A stretch of DNA of 64,000 bases from Sympetrum striolatum (taxonomy: Eukaryota; Arthropoda; Insecta; Odonata; Libellulidae). The stretch covers positions 62,735,454 through 62,799,453 of the forward strand of contig OX388345.1 in NCBI GenBank assembly GCA_947579665.1, in the 5' to 3' direction. Under the pieces are notes generated by a model, which worked only from the letters and a program-made list of their open reading frames with translations, made no database searches and had not been told where the DNA came from. Position numbers and translations under genes: made by a program. This document shows positions 48,401-60,400 of the stretch, in pieces (position 1 is the stretch's first letter; the number at the start of each line of letters is the position of its first letter).

Positions 48401-51400
48401 GTTTTCTTCTTGACTTGGTCCTGTTGTTTCAATACCGTTGACAAATGAGAGATCCTCATTTGTCGTAGAAGGCGTTCATATTTAGATAGAGTAAGCCGTA
48501 TTTAGTAGAAAGATTGTATGGAATTTCTTTATGGAAATCTTTTGGTTCATTTTTTGAGGAGATTCGATTTTAGTTCTTTTCCGTAGAAGGCATATTGTAT
48601 TTAATTTGGGAGGTATCGATCATTACACTCTCACTCGTATGTGGAGCATGGACGACTTAGTTGATGATTTAGGTAAATCTTTCACCCAGTAAACGCGTAA
48701 ACCGTTCATCTCGCGTTAGCGGCTTTTCCAATCGCGGCCACTTAATTCTCGGCGCTCTCGAGGAACGCAGCAAATACGGACGGATTACTCCGCAAACAAA
48801 CAGTTTCACTTTCCTTTCAACCGTAACCGGTAGATATGAGCCGCGGAAGTAGTTCCGCTCCTCGGAGTAATTATTTCACTCGACTCGCGCATCAGCCCCG
48901 CTGCACAAGCACTCCAATCGGTTACCGTCAAACGAACTCATCCACTCTTACTCCATTAACTCTCGAAAACGGTGCAAGTTGTCAAGAGAGCGGAGTGAGG
49001 AACCGCGCCAATGGATGCGGCCATAACCGTGCAGACGTAGTCAAACTGCCCTAATGGGCTCTTATAATTGCCGCTCTGTCGTTTTCGAGGGGGTGTAATG
49101 GCGGTAGCGGGAGCGTGTTTGTAAGGTCTGAGCCGTGGGCAATTGGCTCGCGGAGGGTGGGTCGTTGGCCGCCTCCCCCTCCGCCCGGTGCGTGAAGAGG
49201 GAGGGGCCGTACGGTTAAGTTGGCGCAGAAGAGTTTTTGCCCTTGCGGGCGGGGGAGTCTTCGGTAAGGCCCTTGACCTCGAGAACGAAGAGGGACTGAG
49301 GTGGGCCGTCGCAATCCTCGGCGGCTCAATCCGTGGGTTTTCGGCCTTGCTTTATAACTTGGAGGATATCTGCAGGTGCACCGCAGCTCTTGGAGTGCCG
49401 CGTGATTGTTATTGGCGGGAATATCTGCAAAATCACGTTATGTCAAAGAGAAATACTGCGACTGATTTCAAGGTTTAGGGGAAATATGCAAAAATATTAA
49501 CGTATCTTATTCTATACGACGTGTTTTCTGCTTCGTTAGCACCCCATCGAAGGTCAATCCATTATTGACTGTTGGGCCTTGACCTTTGACCCTTCAAGGC
49601 TCTTTTCTAAGCTTTTCTCAATTATTACTCTACCTATGAAATTAGAAAATATGGATAGTAAATCAAATAGGCCTTTGTTTTCTGCAAAATGAACAATAAT
49701 TTGTTTTTTTTTATAATTTTCGATAAATAATAAGTTTTTTATCAATTAGTCTTTAATCGTGTAGGAAAAACATGAGTCAAATAAACGGTATAGTTTTTCT
49801 CGACGTAATTGTAGCAGGGTTGTCTTATTTTGCGTGTTATCTTCTACGCGATAACCGCATCTTCCGTATGTCGATATGTTATCCGCATTTTAATGGCGCA
49901 TTATGCTATCAAATCGTTTCAATAGAATATGATATGAGAAGGAAATAATTAATAATTGACAAAAACAATATCGATTTACTTCTAGAAAGACTTTCTTGAT
50001 TTTACATCATAAGATAATGAGTTGGAGCTAAGTTTTGCAGTTCCGTAGGACTTAGGTTCATAACAAGAGCTTCTTCCGAAAACATTGTGATTCCCTTCTA
50101 AAGACGAGCATTACGATGTGCATTAGGATGAATAGTGATTACGACAGGTGAATAATAATTATACAATGGAGATTTCAAAGGATATTTGTTGTCTTCGGTG
50201 AAGATCGTGCTGTCATGCACACGGCCTCGTTGTTTCGAAACCATGGACGGTAGATAATGAAAATAGTGGCATTAAGTTCACTTAAATATAACGTCAACCA
50301 TGACAATATAGAAATAGGAGCCTATAATTAATATATTAAATTATCCCATAGAATTCGCTCACTCTCTCTCTCTCAGGGTGCACCCTTACGGGATGCTTAT
50401 CCTAGCACACGTTTGTCCGCTCGCTGTGTATTCAGTTGAATACTTATCTAAGTAAGGTTAAAACGACCAATGATCTCGATAGGTCTTTATAAAAGGAAAA
50501 TGTATGCGTTTTTCCTCGGTTTCGCACGTGACACCTTTAAGAAGGCTAGTTTGGACGTCTCCGTTGAAGTGATAAAGGAGGCCCCATGGGGAGCGGATGA
50601 AAGGCAGGAGCTCTCTTTTTTCTCTGACATACTTTTTCTCCCCTTCTGCGTAATTTCTTCGCCGAAAGTGCGACCTTGGTACAATTTTCGTCATTTACTG
50701 CGTGCATGCATGAATCACGTATACACGCTTTTACTTCGTTTTTAGTCCTTTGGGCTCAATTTATGTCTGCCACGTTTTATTTCAAACGGAATTTCGTGTA
50801 TCCTGAGTTGAAATTTGCAATGCGACCCTTGGATAATTAATTACTTTCTAACTTCTGCGTCTCTCTTCTCCCTTCACCATCGTGTTCATGCAATGAATCT
50901 TGCTATGGTAGCTTCATTTAGAAGTTTCCATTTTTAATGCTGGATAATCATCTTCAACTTGCACCTTTTGAGTACCATTTTGTTTTTAGTACTTTGTGGT
51001 ATAGGAAGAGTGCATACATTAATGTTGGTTCCCTTATCAGAGCTGTTTTATATTTTATATTGTATTGCAGCCTTAAGGTTATCATACAAACTTCATTAAA
51101 TCAATTACTCTTATAAATCTTTAACCTATTGACAATGGTAGATCTTTTCCAAATAACCTTCTGTATGGGCTTAAAATATTATCTCCATGATATTTTTCTT
51201 TTTTTTTCAATTTCTTAAGTTAATAATAAAATACAAACACGTGTCAGTATTAATTGAGAGTTTGAATATTTACTTTATTTTTTAAAATTTGATAATTTTT
51301 TCCCCTGGTGTAATTTATGTAGTTCATTTTCAAGTGGCCCTTTTAATGATCCTGAGTAAATATATTTTAGAAAATAAATCGTCTTTCTTCCTTATTTTAT

Positions 51401-54400
51401 ATATTTTGGCTAAATCTGCTTTTAATTTCATACAACCGTAATGAATGCGTAATTTAATTAATCAATATTTTGATTAATTTTCTATCTGATGTCTTTTTTT
51501 GTTTTATCCAGTATATTATACAATTTTTATTAACAATTAGATATTGGTTTGTTAAAAAAAATGTCCTTATTCTATGGAATATTCTTCTCATTTCGTAAAT
51601 GTCTTTTTTTTTCATTTTACAGTGATATTAGCCCCGTTTGGCATGGCAGGCCAGCTCACCGGTCAATCCTATAAAGTAATGGACGGTCAAACTCAAAGAC
51701 TTCTCGAAGAATGGCGCCAGTTTTATCCAATAGACGCAAAGTACTTTAGTCGGGAGATGGGTGCTGAGGGTCACTCATTACCCCCAGCTGTGGAAGTACT
51801 TGTTGGTTAGTATATTAAGCATTTTCTATGCATAATCTGTACACTTTGATCAATCACAAAAAATTCTTATGCACTTTTCTGCCACTTTCTTTTCCTGTGC
51901 ATTTTTTGCATCAATGCGTGTTTTGAGACCAGTGTAGCACTTTACCAGATTGCTTTGCTGGCAGTCATTGATGCTAAAATAAAACAAGTATCTGTGGACG
52001 GTGATAATGCAAAATGCATTGGTCACAGAGAGAGATTCTACAAAATTTTTTTTAAATTTCAAATTCTCTGCTTTCTACTACTACTTTCTTGTATGAGTGA
52101 ATAGGTAGCTCATATTTGATGTGTGCTGCATACTGAAATTTGATTTCATATTTGATGCAGGTGGTGTTAGAATGCGTTACCCATCGTGTTATGTACTGTT
52201 AACGGATATGGACGACATGCCCAGCCTTCATCCTCATCTTGGAATGGGACCTCCTTGTGGGGCTGTTTCTGCAAATCCATCAGTTTCCAAAACTGCTGTT
52301 CCTGCTACAGGTGAATATCTCCATATTTCAAAGAATATTTTGTTATCAAAGAAATTCAGTTGTTTCAGAACCTAGTTCTAAGATGGTGATGAAATATTTC
52401 CTGTATTACTTTCCTAATTCGACCAGAATTACCCTTTTTAATATCAGTTCTAGAAATATGCTAATGAAAAACTTAAGAGACATCTTAACTTCTGATATAA
52501 TTTTTTTTTCTTTTATAATTTACAGTTGATAAGTTACAAATTCTTACTCAATATTCTTTTGTCTGACTTGCCAATTATTATAATGTGTGTCTTAACTTAT
52601 TGTGCTGCATTATTTATGTAGTTTTATATAATACTTTAAAATAAGTTCATAATTATGGTATGAAATTATTGCCATAAAAAGTTGTCATATAATGTTCAGA
52701 TTCTACAACTTCAACATTGTGGTGTAATTGATGTCAAGAACATTATTGATTCGTAGTTAGTCCCTAACATTAACTTTAAGTGAAAATTTTTAATGCATTA
52801 GTTCTATAATTCGTTTATGACATAGTTGTTGCTAAATCATTTTGATACTGCAATAATGTCACCTCGTATTAAAATGGCAGTACTTAAGTATAAATCAGTT
52901 TTCATTCTCAACTTTCCATTCTTATATATATTTACGAATTTTACGATAAGTATGTTTTATTAAGGAGTTCATTCCTTTTGCATATAATGGAATTTAATAA
53001 TTACTTCCAAGTAAAAATATGTTTATTGACTGCAAAGTATATAGTTGTTTGTGTGGAAGTGTTTGAACTTAAATTGGTAAACAGTTTTGATTGAAAAATG
53101 AGGTTGTAAGTCACGGTACTGCTGCAAGTAGAGGAATGAGTATTAATTATGATGTGTGTTTCTATACTCAGCAGTACCGCTGCCTTCAAACCAGGCTCAT
53201 TCACCTTGTACTCCTCCTCAATCTCCACGGGATGTATCAACAGCATCTGGACTCCCTTCTCTTCCAGTTGGTGCAAATACCGGATGCCGGGCTCCCCATC
53301 ACCACATGTCCTCGCACCACAATGGACACCACCATCATAGGCATCATCATCACCACCACCATCACCATGGCATGTCTTCACCTTCCCACGTCATGGCTGC
53401 GGCACAGCATTCTCTTCTGCTCATGGGTGCAGGAACTGCTGGTGCCGGATCCGGACTGGGCGTGGGAGACGTTGGAGAGGGTGATTGTGCGGCATATTCA
53501 CTTCCTGAGTATGTGTGGCGGGACGCCATCTTGAACCCGCTTGAAAATTTAAGTGTCCAAAGTGAAAATAATAGACCTTCGGAGTGTGCAGAGCGACCGC
53601 CTCCTTCACAAGAGCCAGGGCACTGGAGCTTTGCTGACCCAACAAGAAAAGCTGCTTGCACCTGTGTAAAGTGAGTCTGAAACGGGAATGTAATTTTTCT
53701 AATTTCACGTAATTACTTTTTCTGCCAAAGGGGATATTTATATTTATTGGGAGTAGTGTCTGAATTTATATGGAAGTGTACTTGATGAACGGAGACGATG
53801 ATAGCATAGTTTTATTCTAGATATTTTCATCCCTTATTTAGATATGAATATTTTAAGCATCTCTTCTAGATCCTTTTCTGTTCCCTCAGTTTTTATTTAA
53901 AGTTCAAGTTGTATTTTCATTGTCTTTAGATACGGAATGCTCATCTGTCTTGATTTTTATTGCTGTGTGTAAAAGTTGCAGTAAATTTGACTGAAGTGTT
54001 TAAGCATGTACACTTCTATCAAGTATTATGTCTTGTAAAATTTCTTTTATTTCTGTCAAAATATCATGAGCATTTTAAATGCAAAATTATAAATCAATGG
54101 TTTTTAATATAAATGGAATATCATTGATGATATCCTCATATTAAATACTCAAAAGAATTCTTTCAAACTCAGTTAATGTAATTCCATAATAAATCCATAA
54201 ATAGCAATTAGTCAGGTATATTGAATGGATTTATCCAATTAGGTCACTATAAATTTAGAAGCACTTCAGTCACACCTCGTAGAGAACGCTGCGTTTATTT
54301 CTGTGTGATATTGATCATCATTATATCATATAAATTCAATTATTTGAAACTATTATCATTCTTGTTGCTCAAAATGAAATGTAAATCAAGTAGTTCACAG

Positions 54401-57400
54401 AAAAAGAAAAACTAAGTTATGTTTATTCCAGTTAATGTTTCTCAATGTCCAAGTTTGATTTAAGATAAGCAATACTAAGCGGGTTGATTTAATTATTTTC
54501 CAATGATTTTAAATCTTTATAAAGTCAGGTATGTAAATATTCTTTAGAGATATAACGATTTCATTTTGAAGTAGACAGACGTTGGTCAAGAATTGCAGCT
54601 GTTATTTCATTTTATCAAATAATGCTTCCTTTCACTCAATAGAAACTAATCTGTTTGATGCTTTCATGGGTACAAATGTTCGTAAATAATTCCTCAAAGG
54701 GGTATCTCAGTCTCTCCTCATTCCTGCTTAAAACTTTGTGATTATTTTATTGCAGTCAACTGGTTCAGTCAGTGATAAAAATTTTTACTTTAATGTGCAA
54801 GCTGCTATTGCCTCCAGCATACATTTGTAGATATTTTGTAAATAAATTGAAACTATATTATATTTAGCTAAAATCTGCAATTCCTGTAACAATATTATAT
54901 ATTTAGGTAGGTTTCCGTGAGAAATTAGTAGCAACATTAAACTTCCGAGATAGACCGTATCCTTTAATTATTCATAAGTTTCTATTTCATGATATTTTGA
55001 AATAAGTTTTACTTCCAATTTACAAAGAATAATTTGAACCATCTGTAACAGTCATGCATACTTTTAGTCACCTTAAGTTTCGTTGGTAATTTCGTATACT
55101 AAGGTTTCAAATTAAAGCACTGCCCATATAATTACGCTGGATGTTTTTATTTCCGGCTTGTTATCTTTCTTCGATATTAATAGTTTGGCAGTGACGAAGC
55201 AACATGAGGAAGTTCGTTCTTACGTAAGCCGGACATATACTCATTCCACTGTCCAAACTTTCAGGTGTAGAAAGCACAGGCAGGCTGGGCCAGGCAAATG
55301 CAACACATCTAATGTTGCCTCACCTTCCATTCCCTCGAGCAATACTCCCTCCTCACCTTTCCTTCCCGCTGGCCCCAGGCTGTCGTCAAAAGGGGACAAG
55401 GGGGAGAGGAACGGTCGGCATGGGGGGGCAAGAGCAGGGACAGGAGGCATGCCCTCTGCAGCGTCGGCCACTACGGTGCCGATAGTTCCCTTCCACCGCC
55501 GTTCCCCCTCCCTCTTCTGGGAGGTGGAAGGTGGTGGCAGCCCCAGATCCCTGGCCGATCCCACCACCTGCGTTCCTCCGAGGTTTGTACTATTGGAAGC
55601 CTCCCCCCTCTTAAGTCACAGCACCAGATCCACAAGTTGTCTCCACACCTTACCCGTTTCCCTGCCCCAACTCACTGCTTTTACACCACCGCAAAACATT
55701 AACTGTATCCTGCAATAATTTCCTCTGCTTTGGCTGGAAGCTATATTTCTAAACTGGGTGAATTAGAGGTGCTAGATAAGGATGTTTTTGATTCTAATGA
55801 CATTTCTCTCCTCTCTGCATTTGCATTCACCTCTCCTCTTTGGATCAATAGCCTAGGTACTATTTTGTATTAAGGAAAGTTTCTAACAGCTTATAAGCTA
55901 ACAGTACCTAAGTACTTGTAGATTAACAGTGGTGGATCATATGTGAACATTTGATTAGTAACCTGTCACATCTCTTTGTAGCTGTCATTAGGAGTTTTCA
56001 TGAGTTGTTTAAGATTGCTATATCATCATATTAAAAAATTACATTTCCTTTTTTTATAAATAACAATTAGAGTAAATATTTTCGCTGATAATAGTTTTTT
56101 AAATTCTTAAACTTTGAAGAGATATTTAGTAGGAAACCTTTTCTCTTTTAGAAGAATCTTGATTTTTAGATTCTGCCCCAGCTTTTTGATGTTGTTGACA
56201 TAATTTTCTCATACTTTTGTTTAGAACCTTGAACAAAGTAATGTACTCCAGGGTTTACAATGAAAATTTAATACTTTTACTAATTAAAATTGTATCTCAC
56301 TTCACCTTAGAATTCATGAATAATGGTAAGTCTAACTATGGAGGAATTTACTGGTCCAGGAGTTCATTTTGGCAGTAAATCCTTGTGAAATTTAATTACT
56401 CAAGATATTCCAATGCTCTGATAATGTGTTGCATGTTAAACTTTGATTTCAGCTCCTAAATAAAGGGACTGATTTTGCATGTTATTTCCTGTCACGCATG
56501 TTAGGAATATTGCTTCCAAGTCTTGTTTAAAATTGAACATTAGTGCATGGTCACATTCCTGTTAGTCTGTCATAATTTTGTGAGTTAATTTTCTTCTCTT
56601 TTGGTATTACACTGTAAAACATGTTGAAAGCCGATGCAGCAATCATAATTTCATTTGGGTTTGGTTGTAATGTTCATTATCAGCTTCATTTTACTTCAGT
56701 TTGAATGGTTTTTGAATTCTCACGTTGGGTCCTGTTTTCAATCATCTTTTTCTAAATTTATTCTTATTCATTATGGACATTAACTTACTATATGTTCTGA
56801 ATTATATTTTTCTTTGTTCTCATGGTGAATTTCATTGTTCAGTTTCATCAATGCTAGAATTTTAGTTCATCTCTGGAAAGTCTTATAACTGATAATGTCT
56901 TTGTTATGAATGAATTGCATTTAATTCCCCTTAGGCATTATCAAGGGATTTCCATTTGGCATTAGAACTGTTATTCTTAGAGAATGAACAGTATCTCAAA
57001 TCTGTGACCTACATATGATAAAGTTGTAACATTTTAGAATATGATCATATTTTTTCTGTACAATGATAAATAAAGGTAAATCATTTCTTACATATATCCT
57101 CAGGCAATTCAGGAAATTCCGCATACTTAAATTTTTATTATCAAGATAGTTTTAAACACTGATTCATAGTGGGCTTATTTATTTTAAAGCTATCACCATT
57201 GTTTAGGTATATTCTGTTATTTATTGTACAGGTATAATACTGTTATTTAAGCCTACACCTTAAATGAAACCTTATTTATTTTAAGATTATAATAACTGAT
57301 CCAGTTTTCGTTCCCTTCTGTGTTATCAAATTCCGTAATTATTCCCATTCTATTACAGATATATTTTTATGTAATTTGAATATAGATGTGTATTTACTTA

Positions 57401-60400
57401 TTGTTTATGCACACATATAACGTACACTTTATTGTTTAACAAAGTGTTTGTCAACGTTTTATAATCATTTGTAGTCAAAAATGTTTTGATACAAGTTCGT
57501 GCTTGAATTTTTTCTATGTATTTCATCCAAAGGATCATTATTCTATCTCTGTGAACTTCAATTTCAGGTTGTTTGGTTGGTTTATATGGTATTTATTCTG
57601 ATTTGTGTGTGGTACTAATAACTTCCCCAATTCCTTGCAATGCTTGTCTGTCTACAGTCCTTATGTGTACGCTACACTCCCCCCTCTGATTACAGCACCA
57701 TTGTAACTTGTCTTATGTACCATTTGTAAATTCCAAGCATTTAAATTGAATTTACTACCCTTATAAGCATCTTACTTCTATAATTTTGAGTAAATGATTA
57801 AAATTCAGTCCTAAACTTATACTAAAAATTGGATAATTTTGCCGATTATTCAGTTGTAGCTTTTCAATTAAGTTAGTAATCATTCGAGAATGGTGGTTAA
57901 GTTTTTCTATTGTACAAATTATGGTAATTTACTTGATGATCTTAATGTAGTATCAAATTTTTAGGGCTGATTTTATAAACACTCACTTGCAGAATCAAAA
58001 TTAAAGTTGATTGAGTAATTATGGTAATAATGATAAATACTTGGAGCCTATGGATAAATCTAAACATGAAATTTTACCTGGTATAGGCCACCTCCATCCA
58101 CATCATCATCGGGCAACACAAGTACAAGCACAGCTGCGCAATCTGGAGGAACTAATACACCATCATATCGTGGTGGAAATTGTGGAGCAACAGTACAGTC
58201 ATCGTCATCATCATCTTCCTCTTCATCCTCATCGTTAACACCTAATCCCTCTCTTGGGGGCCCTCAGCCTGTGGCTGGAGTCAATTCTCCGGCATCAGCG
58301 GCTCCATCACCTCTTCCGGATCCCCACTCGCAGCCTCCTGCTTCCGTTGCTCCTCCAGGTAGGTTTTATCAAACTATTTTTTCTAGATATCAATGATTTG
58401 TTATGGTCCAATGGTAAGCTTTCAAAGTTATTAAGTTATTGTACCAAAAAAGCAAAGACCAATTCTGTAATATTTTCTATTATTCTCATTCAAGATTGAT
58501 GTGGCTTACAAATAAACGTTGACAATGTGACTTCATAACTAAACCTTTTTTATACTGGAGTAGCTTTCAGTGGCTAGTCTAGCAGAGAGGGTAAAGGAGT
58601 TGGAAATGATAAAATTATATACTGTTACATTTAGAAATGCCTTAAATTGTTTCCAATATGTTAATATTTCCCCCCTTGCTCTGTTAACTGATCAAACTTC
58701 CTTTGAAGGAACCCAGTCCATGCTATGGAATATTTTTTTTTATGTAAACAAAGTTATGATCAAATGAATTTGTCATTTGGAGGGAGCTTGATTGATTTTG
58801 ATTTTTTTTGTATATTTTTAATTATAGAGTTGCTCTCTTATAGTGTTGCAACTTAAAATTTTGTTCATACCTGTTACGTTGTCTTCAAATGTGAGATTAT
58901 AATGCATAATTGCAGATTTAAAATAGTGAAAGAAGTTATTGCCAATTGGTGAAGGAGATGATCAATATAAATTTTGTTCTGTGAACAAATATTAGCAAAA
59001 TTAAAGCTCTCTATGAATCTTATGTTCTCAAATTTTACTTTGTCAACAAATCTATCCCTATAATGTTTGTTTTTGGGTTACACTTTCTGTTCAATTTCCA
59101 TTGTTCTTTCAGATCCCACAATGCCGACCCTTAGTCCTCATCCCCCACTTTCAAACACTGGTGCTGGTATGGGAGGGAGGCCGGCTACTCCATTAGAATC
59201 TCAGGACCGGGGAACACCAGGTGCCACACCTTCTGATCTCAATGGACCGAAATCAGTTTCATCTGTGTCAAACCAGGTAAGAATAGGAATGAACTATTCC
59301 TAAAAGAAGAAATTGTTAGTAATATTTATCTCATCTTCAATGTAAAATTTCTTTCTTTCTGCTAATTCTAATTATTATTGTAAATATCAAAGCTTGGGAA
59401 GGGAGCTGAATCTAGGAATTTTACCTCAACTTCAGCTACTCTCTTTGAAGTCTGAGCTTTATCTTATTAGTTGTTTATGATCCAGGCTTTGACAAATATT
59501 GATTTCTGTCTTCATGATAAACTCCAAAATGCTTGTGCCAAGTTAGTTGTTTTTATATTGTTATTTTTATTTTTTCGTATGGTTTTATCCATTTTCAAAT
59601 TTCTTTTAATCATTCTTATCTTTCTTTTGATGATTTTGATTCTTTATCTATGTTTCTCTGTTATGTTTTAAGCCAAGGGTATCCAAATCTTTCAGCCTGA
59701 GGGCTGCATTAACTATCAAACAGCAGTTTGGGGTCGACTACACATTCGAGATCCAAATAAAAAATATCAAAATATAGATGTTGTTTTTAATTATTAATAT
59801 AATATTATTAAATATAATAATTATTCTATATTTGATTCTGTAAAACCGTTACGTCCACGTAAGCGGCGGCTGATTGTAGCGGGATACATGTAAAGTTCCA
59901 TGGTTCTTTTCCGTAGATAATAAGGTCTCCCCAGGCTGGATATGAGGGCCTCGTGGGCCTGCGGGCTGTAGTTTGGAGACCCTTGTTTTAAACCTTCCAT
60001 TTTTTACTCCTGACACCATTTTAGTACTTTAAAACTCATTCTTTCTGTTACCACTTTTTTCCTCTATATTCCTGTACTTCTCTTCACTTTTTAATTCAAA
60101 TTATTTTATTTTTTTCTCTCCTGAATATTCTGTTATTTTAATCTACTGTCATCTATTTTGTATGAATGCCATAAATTGTTTTTGCATAATTTGTTACCTA
60201 TAGTTATATATCACTGTCAGTTCTTTATCTACTGATGGTTGAGATTTTAATGCATTTGAAATTTATTTACTTTTTGTTTCCTAATAATTCATACTAGTGG
60301 CCAAACTCATAGTATTGATATTATATAACTGAACAGAACCCTTTTAAATTGTTCTAAAAGGTTAAATAAGTATCTAGAAAAATGTCCCATGAAATTCTGT

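Noticed and set aside
25101..51091. Reading the hairpins as a microRNA cluster
   Set aside because: Both hairpins per unit contain internal pockets, are joined by ANANNA and end in ACA plus three bases at fixed spacing. That fits H/ACA snoRNA better than pre-miRNA, although small RNAs processed from them remain possible.
55241..55567. 108-codon minus-strand frame opposite MED13 exon g
   Set aside because: Shadow of a GC-rich exon; no motif or splice context of its own.
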